Notes: generated by a model not told the origin, from the letters alone. Shown: positions 17,200 to 26,854, counted from the stretch's first letter. The stretch is 64,000 nt of DNA from an uncultured Pseudomonadota bacterium (GCA_913061235.1 CAJXTB010000015.1:1-64000); one strand, 5' to 3'. Numbers and translations are program-made.

Positions 17200-17919
17200 T
17201 CAGAACTTCACTCCGAAGTGCAACCCGGGTTCGAACAAAAAGTAGCTAGGCCATTGGTCTTCCACCGCGGCGAAGTCGTCGGGGAGGTTGGTGTTGATGG
17301 GCCAGGCGGTGAACGCCACGGAAGGCTCGAGGAACACCCGGTTCTTGGCAAAGGCGAAGTGGTAGCCAAGCCGAGCGGTCATGAACAGCTGGAAGCCGCT
17401 CTGAATGCGCTTACCTTCCGCATCGAGGTAGGTCTGATGGAACGGTGTGGCATGAAGTGCTGCGTACGCCCCTCTCCACAAGAAGCGCTGGTAGGCCACG
17501 CCAATCCCAATGTCGCGAGCACGACCCGGAAACGCGTTGTCCGAGTGTCCCTTGTCGGGCCCGTACGGGATTCCAAGAGGCTCGTGGTACTGCCAGGTGA
17601 TGGCCTCGAAGGTCAGCACATCTTTGGGGGTCAAGCGCACGCCAAAGTTGACGTTGGCAAACGCAGGCGGCTGGTCGTCAGGCACGAGGTTGAGCAGAAC
17701 GAACAGCGACAACCCCAGATGAAAGCGCCGATACGGTGGGGCATCTGCGAGTAGCGGCTCCACAGACTCAGTCGCTGGGGTGTCCGCGGGTTGTGGCTCC
17801 ACAGACTCGGTCTCTGGGTTCGCCTGTGCAGCGGCCGGCGAGAACCCGGCGGCCCCCACAACGAGTGCTGCGCATAGCGCCAGGGTGTAGACAACAGAAT
17901 GCTTAGGTCGGTGGGGCAT
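17200..17919 (-). CDS. Putative outer-membrane beta-barrel protein
   Basis: 239 residues with a signal peptide (SVVYTLALCAALVVGAAGFSPAAAQA). A Pro/Glu linker follows that repeats ATESVEP twice. The remaining 180 residues show alternating hydrophobic strands and end with Phe (PGLHFGVKF), the classic C-terminal signal of BAM-assembled porin-like barrels. No specific family. It is transcribed divergently from the LysR regulator at 18005 with an 85-base gap, so LysR control is plausible. Confidence 0.65.
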   Translation of the reverse strand: MPHRPKHSVVYTLALCAALVVGAAGFSPAAAQANPETESVEPQPADTPATESVEPLLADAPPYRRFHLGLSLFVLLNLVPDDQPPAFANVNFGVRLTPKDVLTFEAITWQYHEPLGIPYGPDKGHSDNAFPGRARDIGIGVAYQRFLWRGAYAALHATPFHQTYLDAEGKRIQSGFQLFMTARLGYHFAFAKNRVFLEPSVAFTAWPINTNLPDDFAAVEDQWPSYFLFEPGLHFGVKF

Positions 17920-18004
17920 GTCGGTCTCCTCACCTTCCTGTTAGTTGTGCGATTCTGTCCACGAAATGGTTTGTTTTGCATTCCCAGTGTGCAATGGTGC
18001 ACAC

Positions 18005-18883
18005 ATGGACTGGAACGACCTTCGCTACGTACTCGCCGCTAGTCGCCACCGGTCGCTTACCGGTGCCGCCACAGATCTCGGCGTACGCCACACGACCGTA
18101 GGCCGGCGGCTACGTGCACTGGAGGAACGCATGGGCGTGCGCCTGTTCGACCGCCGTCCAGACGGACTGCACGCCACTCCGGCGGGACAACAGATGGTCG
18201 CCGTCGCAGAGCGCGTTGAGTTCGAGGTTCACGCAGCAGAGAGCTTGGTAATGGGCCAAGACACCGACCTGCGCGGCTCCCTCCGGGTCTCCCTATTCGA
18301 CGACATCTTTCGCGTGCTCGCAGGAGGGTTCGGCTCGTTCATCCAGCGGTACCCAGGCGTGGACCTCACCATCACATCCACCCTAGACACCGTCTCGTTG
18401 ACCCGACGCGAGGCAGACATCGCCATTCGCTTGTCCGAGTCCCCGCCAGAGGGTCTCCTTGGCCGACGACTCGGGTCCGTCAACTTCGCAGTGTACGCGA
18501 GTGAAGCACTCATTGCGCAGGTTGGAGAGGACGCGCCACTGCAAGACTACCCCTGGCTTGGGTGGGATGAGCGGCTGCCTGGCAAGTGGCTGGACACCTG
18601 GCTCAACGACAACGCCCCCGGTGCCAAGATTGTCGCGCGCATCGATGAGAGCGCCATTCTACGTAAGCAGGCGATTGCAGCGGGTATAGGCGCCTTCTTC
18701 ATGCCCTGCTACGAAGGCGACGCTACACCGGGCGTTCGCAGAATGGGCCCGCCACAGTTCAGCCGTCCGCTGTGGTTGCTCACGCTGATGGAGCTGCGCC
18801 ACACCAGCCGGGTACGTGCGTTCATGGACCACATGCAGGAGGTGTTCTCCACCCCCAAAGGGCCTCTCACTGACGCTTCCTAG
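18005..18883 (+). CDS. LysR-family transcriptional regulator
   Basis: The start is ATG 18005 (MDWNDLRYVLAASRHRSLTG), giving 292 residues, the normal family length; the frame is open upstream but that part does not resemble the family. Residues 1-60 form the winged helix-turn-helix (AATDLGVRHTTVGRRLRALE, ERMGVRLFDRRPDGLHATPAG). The rest is the co-inducer-binding domain (ADIAIRLSESPPEGLLGRRLG). It lies head-to-head with the barrel-like protein gene, the usual position for a LysR target. The effector is unknown. Confidence 0.9.
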   Translation: MDWNDLRYVLAASRHRSLTGAATDLGVRHTTVGRRLRALEERMGVRLFDRRPDGLHATPAGQQMVAVAERVEFEVHAAESLVMGQDTDLRGSLRVSLFDDIFRVLAGGFGSFIQRYPGVDLTITSTLDTVSLTRREADIAIRLSESPPEGLLGRRLGSVNFAVYASEALIAQVGEDAPLQDYPWLGWDERLPGKWLDTWLNDNAPGAKIVARIDESAILRKQAIAAGIGAFFMPCYEGDATPGVRRMGPPQFSRPLWLLTLMELRHTSRVRAFMDHMQEVFSTPKGPLTDAS

Positions 18884-18936
18884 CGGCACCGGTCCCTCCT
18901 GAGATACGTCGTCACCCACACCCGCTGGAGTCCGCC

Positions 18937-19986
18937 ATGCTCATTTTCACCGCCTTGCTCTTCGGATGTACCGAGTCCCTGGACCTGCCCGAAGACCCCA
19001 GCGAGTTTGGCGTTCCCGTCGGCGTGCAGACCCTCGAGATTGACGGGCACACCACCGAGGTCTGGTACCCAGCCACAGACAGCAACGAGCGCCTAGCGGG
19101 CGAGGTCATTGACGTCCTCGCTTACGTGCCGGACTCGTTCATTGAGCATCTCGGCTCGGTGTCTGTCAACGGCATCACGACCAGCGCCCGGCGAGACGTC
19201 GAACCGCGCCGCCTCGCAGACCCCCTTCCCGTCATTCTGTTCAGCCATGGCTTTGGTGGCATGCGCGTCCAGTCGGCAAACCTAGCCACCCACCTCGCCT
19301 CTCGGGGCTACATTGTCCTGTCCACAGACCACAGCGGCCGTTCACTAAGAGACGTCTTGCCTTGCCTGTTCTCACCGGCTCTAGAAGGCTGCGACCTGTC
19401 CGGATTCGGCTCCGACCCCGCCGAAGACGACCTCGATGACCTGTTGGACGCACTCCCCGGGCTCGCACAGGGCGACGGCCTGCTCGGTGGACGCATCGAC
19501 ACCACCCGAATTGGCTTGTTCGGTCACTCAGCAGGAGCAAACTCCACCACAACGGTTGCCGAAGACGACGACCGAATCGATGCCTTCGTGGCTATGGCCG
19601 GCGGACAAGCCGTCACCCGTGACGTCCCCGGTCTATTCATGGCAGGCACCTGCGACGGCATTGTGTCCGCGACAGGCACCGAAGAAGCTGCGACAGAGAG
19701 CGCCCTGCCCTACATCGCGTACGACGGCGCCGGTCACTTGGCCTTCAGCGACCTGTGCGACCTACAGCTCACCACCTTCGCCGAAGCCAACCTTCTGGAC
19801 CGCGACGACCTCGACCCCACCTTCTCGGACCTGCTCATTGCACTCGCGGGAGATGGCTGTGCAGACGGTACACCCGCACCCGATGTGGTCGGAATCAACG
19901 AGTGCAGCGATGCATTTGTCCTGCCAGAAGCGGTCGAACCCGACATCCGTGGGGCGCTGACAACCCACTTCGACGCTCACCTGTAG
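18937..19986 (+). CDS. Lipoprotein alpha/beta hydrolase (PAF-AH/dienelactone-hydrolase-like)
   Basis: 349 residues. It has a very short lipoprotein signal (MLIFTALLFGC). The alpha/beta hydrolase core shows PLPVILFSHGFGGM (oxyanion region), RIGLFGHSAGANSTT (nucleophile Ser in GHSAG), DGIVSATG and YDGAGHLAFSD (His). The layout resembles predicted dienelactone hydrolases and platelet-activating-factor acetylhydrolases. It probably hydrolyses esters or lipids at the cell surface; the substrate is unknown. The signal is short at its N-terminus but starts behind a plausible GGAG-type site. Confidence 0.8.
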   Translation: MLIFTALLFGCTESLDLPEDPSEFGVPVGVQTLEIDGHTTEVWYPATDSNERLAGEVIDVLAYVPDSFIEHLGSVSVNGITTSARRDVEPRRLADPLPVILFSHGFGGMRVQSANLATHLASRGYIVLSTDHSGRSLRDVLPCLFSPALEGCDLSGFGSDPAEDDLDDLLDALPGLAQGDGLLGGRIDTTRIGLFGHSAGANSTTTVAEDDDRIDAFVAMAGGQAVTRDVPGLFMAGTCDGIVSATGTEEAATESALPYIAYDGAGHLAFSDLCDLQLTTFAEANLLDRDDLDPTFSDLLIALAGDGCADGTPAPDVVGINECSDAFVLPEAVEPDIRGALTTHFDAHL

Positions 19987-20064
19987 CCAATAGGCCCCAA
20001 CCACCTGCATTGTTCGAACGTGTTCGACGTGCAGCGGGTACAACGGCGACTCGAAGGAGTCACC

Positions 20065-21102
20065 ATGACACTAGCTCGCATCGCACTCGTCGTTGTTTCC
20101 ATCTCTGCTGTTGCCGCGTCTTGTGACACCGATGACGACACACAAGACACCGACACCGAGCAAGAAACCGACACCGAGCAAGAAACCGACGGCACCGATT
20201 CGGAAGCGGACTCAGACACCGATTCGGACGCGGACTCAGACACCGATTCAGATGTCGACACCGACTCGGACACTGAACGAACCGCCTGCCTGACCTACCC
20301 TGTCCCCCTTGCTCCACTGGGTCGGCAGGCGGGTGTCACCGCCGCCATCACCGGCCTAGACGCCGATGCAACGGTCTCGTGGAACACCGTCCGCGATACC
20401 CCAAGCAGCCTGTCCTTCGACGTTGAGCTGGCTGCCTGCGCAGACGGAGAAGCCGACCTCTTCGACGCTGTGTGGCAGGTCTTTGAGGCCACCCCAGACG
20501 CCTTCCTTCTCGACCGGGATGACTGGAGCAACAGCAACGGCCCCTGCCGAATCGTTGCGGAAGGCCGTGTGCGGACCGTCCAGTTCTACCGCGAGCGCAT
20601 TGGAAGCGTCACCCTAGCCCGCGACGTTGTCTCTGCCGTCTTGCGCCGTGACGACGGCATTGTCCACATGACCGGCATGTCCGGCACCTACCTGCCGCCA
20701 GCGACCGAAGCGCTAGACACCGAGCTGTCCGCCTGTCCTACCGTCACCCCCGACGACGTTGAGACCGCGGTGTTGAGCGGCTCCTACGACTACGCCACCT
20801 TCGAGCAATGCCAGTCGACCGGAACCGGCACCTACATGGCGCAGTCGACCGATAGCTTCAGCCTCGGCCCGAATGTTGTGTGGTCCTGGTACGAATCGGA
20901 CGGCGCCATTGTCTTCGAGAAGACCATCGACGGCGAGTTTCACGTAGACGGCGCCGCCTGGACACCCGAGCTCTTCCAGAGCACCGCGTATTGCCCAGCC
21001 GCCGACGACCGCGACGCCACCATGGGCTGGATGTTGCGCTTCGATGCCGTGACGGGCGAGTGGCTGTCCGCGATGGCCGGTATTGGCTGTTTGGTGTGCT
21101 GA
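20065..21102 (+). CDS. Lipoprotein with acidic DTDSD linker, function unknown
   Basis: The start is ATG 20065 with AAGGAG upstream. The signal ends ISAVAASC. Residues 20-70 are a low-complexity linker of Asp, Thr, Glu and Ser (TDTEQETDTEQETD..SDSDADSDTD). The 270-residue mature domain has evenly spaced Cys (CLTYP, LAACADG, GPCRIVA, SACPTV, EQCQST, AYCPAAD, GCLVC) that probably form disulfides. No family is recognised. The linker type is shared with the proteins at 11632, 14287, 23531 and 49687. Confidence 0.7.
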   Translation: MTLARIALVVVSISAVAASCDTDDDTQDTDTEQETDTEQETDGTDSEADSDTDSDADSDTDSDVDTDSDTERTACLTYPVPLAPLGRQAGVTAAITGLDADATVSWNTVRDTPSSLSFDVELAACADGEADLFDAVWQVFEATPDAFLLDRDDWSNSNGPCRIVAEGRVRTVQFYRERIGSVTLARDVVSAVLRRDDGIVHMTGMSGTYLPPATEALDTELSACPTVTPDDVETAVLSGSYDYATFEQCQSTGTGTYMAQSTDSFSLGPNVVWSWYESDGAIVFEKTIDGEFHVDGAAWTPELFQSTAYCPAADDRDATMGWMLRFDAVTGEWLSAMAGIGCLVC

Positions 21103-21108
21103 CAGCGA

Positions 21109-21957
21109 CTACTTCTTCGGCCGCATCGCGGTCATCATCTGCTTGAGGTTGTCGCGGTCCATTCGAGCCAACAGTCCAAAGCTCTGCCCGGCCAACAGCC
21201 ACTCTCCGCCGTCGATAGGAACCGTTGCGCCGTTGATATAGCTGGCTTGGTCGCTGATCAAGTACGTCGCCAAGCTTGCCAGCTCTTCGGGCTTGCCAAA
21301 GCGACCCGTTGGGTTCTGGTCCTTGCCGAGCTGGTCCATTCCAGGGACAGCGAGCCGCGAGGAGGCCCCCTCCGTCGGGAATGGGCCGGGAGCAACATCG
21401 ACGAAGCGCATTCCGTACGTCGCCCACTCCACAGCGAGGGACTTGGTCATGGCGTGAACACCGGCTTTGGCGCACGCACTGGGCAGGACAAAGGGTGAGC
21501 CCATCCAGGCGTAGGTGGTGGTGATGTTGAGCACCACACCCCGGCGTGCCTCGTCTGCAATGACCCGGCGACCAAAGTCCTGGGTACAATGAAAGGTGCC
21601 GCGCAACACAATGTCGATGACGGCATTGAAGGCGTTTGGCGACAGGTCTTCGGTCGGAGACAGGAAGTTTCCAGCGGCATTATTGATGAGGGTATCCAGC
21701 GGACCAAGCTTCGATTCCAGGGCATCAAACGCAGTATGCACAGACTCGGGGTCTCGCACATCCGCGCTCGCCCACGCAGCCACCGCACCCGCCGCAGTCA
21801 TGTCCGCGACCGTCGCCTCAAGAGGCTCAGTCCGTCGCCCAATAATGCCGACCTTGGCACCATAGCGGGCAAAGTGCAGCGCCATCGCGCGCCCAAGCCC
21901 GGTTCCACCACCGGTCACAACCACAACACGCCCAGCCAGCACATTTTCGGCAAACAT
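21109..21957 (-). CDS. SDR oxidoreductase, 2,4-dienoyl-CoA reductase-like
   Basis: 282 residues. The NADP-binding motif TGGGTGLGRAM, NNAAGNFLSPTEDLS and the C-terminal GATVPIDGGEWL match the dienoyl-CoA reductase (DECR/FadH-type SDR) group. The classical YxxxK Tyr is absent (ITTTYAWMGSPFVLPSACAKAG keeps the Lys), as in that group. It would reduce 2,4-dienoyl-CoA during beta-oxidation of unsaturated fatty acids in the cytoplasm. No other fatty-acid gene lies next to it. It is convergent with the lipoprotein gene at 20065 with a 6-base gap. Confidence 0.85.
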   Translation of the reverse strand: MFAENVLAGRVVVVTGGGTGLGRAMALHFARYGAKVGIIGRRTEPLEATVADMTAAGAVAAWASADVRDPESVHTAFDALESKLGPLDTLINNAAGNFLSPTEDLSPNAFNAVIDIVLRGTFHCTQDFGRRVIADEARRGVVLNITTTYAWMGSPFVLPSACAKAGVHAMTKSLAVEWATYGMRFVDVAPGPFPTEGASSRLAVPGMDQLGKDQNPTGRFGKPEELASLATYLISDQASYINGATVPIDGGEWLLAGQSFGLLARMDRDNLKQMMTAMRPKK

Positions 21958-22008
21958 CCGTCTCTCCCATGTAGGAACGGGCGCTATCTCGGATGAATGC
22001 AGGCTGTG

Positions 22009-22467
22009 CTAGCCGTCGACAAGAGATGTCTGAGTGATGCGAGGCACTGCTGCCGGACGTGCCTTCCACGCTTCAAACAGGACCATGCCACCACCGAATC
22101 CAACCACAAACCACAGCGCACTCGGGGCCCCAGCAGCCACAGCCACCAGTGCGGGTCCCGGGCAGAATCCCGACAGTCCCCAACCCACACCAAACGCGGC
22201 GGACCCACCCAAGAGCTGCAGGTCAATGACAGACTTCGAAGGCCACTGAAACGCTGGCGCCAACACGGGCGACGAACGGCGCCGAACCCACAAGTATATT
22301 GGAAGATAGGTAGCAATAGCCCCCACCATCACCACCGCTAAGCGCGGGTCCCATGCACCCGTGATGTCGAGAAAGGCCACCACATTGTTCGGCCGCGTCA
22401 TGCCCGAGACCACAAGCCCTACAGCGAACAAGGCGCCCAATGCAAAGGCCGAAATTGTGCGCATCAT
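22009..22467 (-). CDS. YeeE/YedE (DUF6691) membrane protein, second half of pair
   Basis: The start is ATG 22467, which overlaps the stop of the preceding gene (ATGA). The 152-residue protein has four membrane segments and the motif GVGWGLSGFCPGPALVAVAAG, whose Cys is typical of the YeeE/YedE sulfur-transport family, with SGMTRPNNVVAFLDITGAWDP at the N-terminal side. With 22464-22886 it forms a split YeeE pair thought to move thiosulfate or sulfane sulfur across the inner membrane. A paralogous pair lies at 60427-61319. Confidence 0.85.
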   Translation of the reverse strand: MMRTISAFALGALFAVGLVVSGMTRPNNVVAFLDITGAWDPRLAVVMVGAIATYLPIYLWVRRRSSPVLAPAFQWPSKSVIDLQLLGGSAAFGVGWGLSGFCPGPALVAVAAGAPSALWFVVGFGGGMVLFEAWKARPAAVPRITQTSLVDG

Positions 22468-22886
22468 GGCATCATTCCGAGCAAGCGAAGCCCCGAGACC
22501 GTGGCCATTCCAGTGGCAATGAACACCATGGTTGCTACCGTGCTTCTGGGTGAGAGCCGTCCCACACCACACACGCCATGCCCAGACGTACATCCGTTCC
22601 CCACTCTGGTTCCAACGCCAACAATCAGCCCTGCTGCAATCAACGAGGGGCCCTGAAGCGGCGCTTCACCGGCAAAGGACTCGGGAACCCAGAACGCACC
22701 GAGCGCGCCAACCACCAGCAGGCCAGCAACGAACGACGCTCGCCACCCCCAGTCTCCACGCACAGGTGCGAGCACACCGGCAGCAATCCCAGTGATTCCG
22801 GCAATGCGGCCATGCAGCACCAGCAATCCAGCAGACGCCAGTCCAATCAAAACACCGCCAATAAGCGGTAAAAGCAGCGATGACAC
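22464..22886 (-). CDS. YeeE/YedE family membrane protein, first half of pair
   Basis: I prefer GTG 22886 (MSSLLLPLIGGVLIG) because GGAGG lies six bases upstream; a longer TTG start at 22922 is possible. The 140-residue protein has four predicted membrane helices and the conserved VGNGCTSGHGVCGVGRLSPRS motif with two Cys of the sulfur-conducting pore. It is coupled by ATGA to the partner downstream. No sulfur enzyme is adjacent, unlike the second pair. Confidence 0.85.
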   Translation of the reverse strand: MSSLLLPLIGGVLIGLASAGLLVLHGRIAGITGIAAGVLAPVRGDWGWRASFVAGLLVVGALGAFWVPESFAGEAPLQGPSLIAAGLIVGVGTRVGNGCTSGHGVCGVGRLSPRSTVATMVFIATGMATVSGLRLLGMMP

Positions 22887-23068
22887 AGTCAGCCTCCGCG
22901 AGGGCCCCAATAGGCTCCGCAAACTCGAAGGAGAATCTCACCGTTCCAGATGTGAATGTCTACACAAAGAATGTCGCTTTATTAGACTCATTTCTAGAAC
23001 GAAAAAGACAGCATCGGTAACCAAGTTCAAAGGCACCCATACCGGTAGGACACACACAGGGAGTCGTC

Positions 23069-23512
23069 ATGAAGCTTGCATCTACTGGTTGGGCCCTCGG
23101 ATTTTTGGGCCTTGCCGCTTGTGGAGGTCCGGTTGGAGACGGCGACGGAATCGTGACCGCAGAGGAGGTTCCTGGCCCCGGCTGGTCCGCGGTCCTGCGC
23201 ACACACAATCACGATGTTGCAGGGACTGCCTTCATTGTAGACGACAACACAATCGAAATTCGAGACACCGTGTACGACGGTGGCGGCGTCAACTCGCAGT
23301 GGTACTTGTTCCCAGACGGAGGCTCAGACGGGTTCTCCATCTCTGAAAACCAAGTTGGCGACGCATACAACGGAGAAACGCTCACCCTGAGCCTCCCCGA
23401 CGACGTCGACTTTGAGCAGTTCAACCTGATTAGTCTGTGGTGCGTGCCCTTCGACGTGTCCTTCGGGGACGGCGTATTCATGCCGCCAGAAACGGACGGC
23501 GTGATTGAGTAG
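23069..23512 (+). CDS. DM13-domain lipoprotein
   Basis: 147 residues. A lipoprotein signal ends LGLAAC. The mature part matches the DM13 domain: HDVAGTAFIVDDNTIEIRD near the start and SLPDDVDFEQFNLISLWCVPFDVSFGDGVF at the end, including the conserved Trp-Cys and Phe. DM13 domains are proposed to take part in redox or electron transfer through the Cys; they are common in exported bacterial lipoproteins. It has its own start after a gap of about 180 bases from the divergent YeeE gene. Confidence 0.8.
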   Translation: MKLASTGWALGFLGLAACGGPVGDGDGIVTAEEVPGPGWSAVLRTHNHDVAGTAFIVDDNTIEIRDTVYDGGGVNSQWYLFPDGGSDGFSISENQVGDAYNGETLTLSLPDDVDFEQFNLISLWCVPFDVSFGDGVFMPPETDGVIE

Positions 23513-23530
23513 CCCTAGGCCGACTTGGCG

Positions 23531-25486
23531 CTAGTCCCGCAGCACGGACACGGTGAAGTCGTACGGCTCATCGGCGGCTGCCGCGGTGGTGACTTGAACG
23601 GTGAACGGCACACGACCCACACTGCCTGGGTCCTCTCGCGTGAACGAGAAAATCTCGGGTAGGCCAGGACCGAGTGGGTTGTCTCGTCCGTACACGCAAG
23701 ACGTGGCCAATGAGCAGCTTCCCTCCATGATGTTGACCACGTGGTCGATGCCGCCAGAGCCCGTGACGTCCTGTACAATCACGGTGTCGCCATGCGCTAG
23801 GGACACGGTGAACGCCGCATCCGCAACACCCGTCGGCGGGTCGAAACAGCCCGCTCCTACGCCCTCTGGGACGTCGTTCGGCCAGTCGGATTGGAAGGTC
23901 GACCCCGCCAAACGGTAGCGGTTCTCTGTGCCGTCCCTCCCCAACTCCAAGCCGCACTCACCAGCGGAGATCAGCCCAGCGCGCACGTCGTAGTCTCCCG
24001 TGTCCACCGCATCCGCACTGGACAGGTGAACATGGTGGGGTGCGTCGCTCACCAGTGCACTGTCGAACACGCTTAGACCAGCGCCAGGAGCCTCACCAGC
24101 GCTGTCTACACATTGGTTCGTCGACAACAGCGCAGAGCACGCTCCCTCGCCCTCGGTGATATTGAGGACCGCTTGAGCCGTTCCCTGCTCAATGACGCGC
24201 AGTGTGTCGCCAGCCTGGGGATTGACCGTAAACCGAAGGTCCCCGCCCCGCTCAACGGTGCAGCCGCCGTCCGACGAAAACGCGCTCTGTGCTTGGATTT
24301 CTGCCTGCCAGTTCGTCCCGGTCTGCACAACGGGAAGCATGGGCGCGTCACACACCAGGGCACACTCGCCAACTTCGTCACAATCCGAGTCATCGCAGGC
24401 GGCCAAGCCGTCGTCGTCATCGTCGTCCAATGTCGAGCAGTCTTCAGGACCTAAAAGCGACGCGGTCAGCTCCAACGCAACCACCGAATCCGAAGGGCCA
24501 ACACTGACGATGACGTAGTAGGTGTCATCGGCCACAACGCGGTATTCCAGGGACTCAGAGAGGGTCGAGGCGACACACACATCGTCGGCTGCGCGTCCCG
24601 AACAGGCGCCAGCCCCCTGGGTGAGATTCAGGACAACATCGGTCGCACTGACCTCGTCCACTCGAAGCGTCTGTCCGGCCAGAGCGTCGAAAGCCAGCAC
24701 CACATCGGACGACCCGGGCTGCGCGAGCTCACAGGTGTCATCCTCAATCATTTGGCTGGTGTCTTCCCACTGAGCCGTCAGGTCCGCACTCATCACCGTC
24801 ACAGTCGCAGCACCCGGCTCTGGGCACTCATCCGCACACAACGCCGAGTCTCCACAGACCACGTCGTCACAATCGACCACCCCGTCGCCGTTGTCATCTT
24901 CGCGATTACCGCAGTCTTCCCGAGGCACGCGCTCAAGGTCGTAGCCAAACGACGAAGAGTCAACTGGATAAATTGCGAATGCCTGGGTGCCAGCAACGTC
25001 CGGGTAGAACACCGTTCCAGACGGTACGGGGACGTCGCATCGACCGGCCGTCTCACAAGCATCCACCGGAATGACCTCGCCATCGCCGCGCAGCGTGACG
25101 AGCAGACCATCGTCTGCCTCCAGTCGGACCACCACCAAGTCATGCGGCACGGCTCGCGGAGCACAGTCATCCCCTCTGGAGGAGTTCGTGGTCAGGTCTG
25201 CTACAGCGTTCACGTCGCGCGAGACCGGCAAGGTGAGCGCCTCGGCCAGACACACCGCCTCCGCGCATTGACCATCACAGTCGGAGTCCGCGCAATCGGC
25301 AAATCCGTCACCGTCTTCATCGACACCCGAGTCGCACCACTCAATGGCTTCTGTGTCGAAGTCGGAGTCGTCGTCCCCACCTGTGCCGGGCTCGAGTGTG
25401 TCTGAGCCAGGGTCAAAGGAGTCATCGGTGTCTTTGTCAGGGCATGCCGTCAGAGCCAACACCAACAACACACACACGCGACACAT
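23531..25486 (-). CDS. Large lipoprotein with DxDGDG/Cys repeats
   Basis: The start is ATG 25486 with GGAGG four bases upstream. The signal ends LVLALTAC. An acidic linker follows. The protein then carries three calcium-site-like Cys motifs (DEDGDGFADCADSDCDGQC; DDNGDGVVDCDDVVCGD; LDDDDDDGLAACDDSDCDEVGEC). Between them are repeated beta domains of about 140 residues, each with a pattern like VTLRGDGEVIPVDACETAGRC or LRVDEVSATDVVLNLTQGAGACSG and a YY-V(I/V)S-P segment, reminiscent of pre-peptidase C-terminal (PPC) domains. No catalytic site is seen. It is probably a surface-binding or scaffold protein. Confidence 0.7.
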   Translation of the reverse strand: MCRVCVLLVLALTACPDKDTDDSFDPGSDTLEPGTGGDDDSDFDTEAIEWCDSGVDEDGDGFADCADSDCDGQCAEAVCLAEALTLPVSRDVNAVADLTTNSSRGDDCAPRAVPHDLVVVRLEADDGLLVTLRGDGEVIPVDACETAGRCDVPVPSGTVFYPDVAGTQAFAIYPVDSSSFGYDLERVPREDCGNREDDNGDGVVDCDDVVCGDSALCADECPEPGAATVTVMSADLTAQWEDTSQMIEDDTCELAQPGSSDVVLAFDALAGQTLRVDEVSATDVVLNLTQGAGACSGRAADDVCVASTLSESLEYRVVADDTYYVIVSVGPSDSVVALELTASLLGPEDCSTLDDDDDDGLAACDDSDCDEVGECALVCDAPMLPVVQTGTNWQAEIQAQSAFSSDGGCTVERGGDLRFTVNPQAGDTLRVIEQGTAQAVLNITEGEGACSALLSTNQCVDSAGEAPGAGLSVFDSALVSDAPHHVHLSSADAVDTGDYDVRAGLISAGECGLELGRDGTENRYRLAGSTFQSDWPNDVPEGVGAGCFDPPTGVADAAFTVSLAHGDTVIVQDVTGSGGIDHVVNIMEGSCSLATSCVYGRDNPLGPGLPEIFSFTREDPGSVGRVPFTVQVTTAAAADEPYDFTVSVLRD

Positions 25487-25599
25487 CCACCCTCCTGACG
25501 TTGCGCGCACTGTACCTGACGCAGTCCGAGGCCGACCACCCACAATCCCACCGACACCGCGCTCCGTGAGATACGCACCCGCCCCACCCGGAGGCTCCC

Positions 25600-26043
25600 A
25601 TGGCTACACCTGACCTACGCGTTCTGCTCACCCAGATGGTTCCGTTCATCAACACTGTTGGCCTGACCATCGATGACGTGGGCCGCGGCACCGCAACGGC
25701 AACCCTGCCTGCCCGCCCCGAAGTCAACAACCACATGGGTACTGCCCATGCTGGCGCCGTGTACACCCTTGGCGAGTCAGCATCTGGAGGCGCCGTGCTC
25801 TCCATCTTCGCGGACCTGCTGCCAGACGCTTTCATTGCCCTCAAGTCGAGCAGCGTTCGTCACCTCAAGGCCGCCCCCGGCGATGTTGTCGCGACCGCCG
25901 CCATTGTTGGAGAGGCCAAGGCGATTCGCGCTGCCTACAATGAGACCGGAAAAGCCGACTTTGACGTGGATGTCACGCTGTCTGTTGGCGAACTTCACAC
26001 CGCGCAGGTCGTGTACACTTGGGCAGTCCGCGCACCGCGCTAG
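25600..26043 (+). CDS. Hotdog-fold thioesterase (DUF4442/PaaI-like)
   Basis: 147 residues. It carries the hotdog signature NNHMGTAHAGAVYTLGESASG, where HAG(A/x)xY and the following Glu are typical of DUF4442/PaaI-type acyl-CoA thioesterases, then SSSVRHLKAAPGDVVATA. It probably hydrolyses an acyl-CoA in the cytoplasm; the substrate is not predictable. It is a single gene, convergent with the MBL-fold gene, with the start 57 bases downstream of the annotated 5' region of the divergent lipoprotein gene. Confidence 0.85.
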   Translation: MATPDLRVLLTQMVPFINTVGLTIDDVGRGTATATLPARPEVNNHMGTAHAGAVYTLGESASGGAVLSIFADLLPDAFIALKSSSVRHLKAAPGDVVATAAIVGEAKAIRAAYNETGKADFDVDVTLSVGELHTAQVVYTWAVRAPR

Positions 26044-26062
26044 ACAGCCCTCGAATCCGGAT

Positions 26063-26854
26063 TTAAGGGCTTTCGTCCCAGCTATCCACCATGGTCTGCA
26101 CCGACTCACGTGTCAGCGGTCCAAAGTGGCCTGGGAAGAAGACCTCGGCATCGGGTGCATCTGTCTGTAGAAGCGTCCGCACATCGGCTGCGTTGTCGTC
26201 CAGGTCGCACATATAGAAATGCCGAACGGCTTTATGTCCTGTGATGGACCCGCGGAAGAGGTCACCAACAAAGGCCACGCCGCCCACTACGTACATCAAC
26301 GAGCCTTCGGTGTGCCCCGCTTCCGCTACGACTTCGCCGGGCAGTCTAGGCTCGCTGAGTACGCTCGATAGCGGCAGACCGGTGTTCAGCGGCACGTACA
26401 CGTCTGGGATGAACGGCTCATAGGTTGTCCCTACGTCCTTCTTCTCACGACGCCTCGCGAGCCAGCTCGTTGGGCAGACGCTGCCATTGGTCCCGGTCGC
26501 CAACATGTCTGAGTCTCCCTCGCCCACAACCACCGGTGCACCGGCCTGCTCGGCAATCCACTGGCTGCCGCCTGCGTGGTCGGCATGACCGTGGGACACG
26601 AGCACCGCATCAATGTCTGTCCAGGTCAGGTTGCGACTCTCCAATGCACGCAACATGTGTTGGGCTTGCGACGCATACCCGCCGTCGAACACCACAACCG
26701 CATCTGCAGTCTCAATGAGATGAACGTTGCTGTAGCCGCGACGAAGGGTGGTGACGGACACCTCTCCGACCTGTTCGGTCCGCAGTCCATTTGCGCAACC
26801 TGCCGCTACAAGTACCACTAACCAAAGGTGACGCACGCAGCCTCCAACGTTCAT
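26063..26854 (-). CDS. Metallo-beta-lactamase-fold lipoprotein
   Basis: The start is ATG 26854, giving a signal peptide that ends VVLVAAGC. The MBL motif HGHADHAGG (SHGHADHAGGSQW), GHTEGSLMYV and VGDLFRG with C-terminal PGHFGP supply the metal ligands, so hydrolase activity is expected. It resembles subclass B3/glyoxalase II-type exported hydrolases; the substrate is unknown (lactam, lactone and thioester are all possible). The start lies 40 bases from the divergent M3 peptidase gene. Confidence 0.85.
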   Translation of the reverse strand: MNVGGCVRHLWLVVLVAAGCANGLRTEQVGEVSVTTLRRGYSNVHLIETADAVVVFDGGYASQAQHMLRALESRNLTWTDIDAVLVSHGHADHAGGSQWIAEQAGAPVVVGEGDSDMLATGTNGSVCPTSWLARRREKKDVGTTYEPFIPDVYVPLNTGLPLSSVLSEPRLPGEVVAEAGHTEGSLMYVVGGVAFVGDLFRGSITGHKAVRHFYMCDLDDNAADVRTLLQTDAPDAEVFFPGHFGPLTRESVQTMVDSWDESP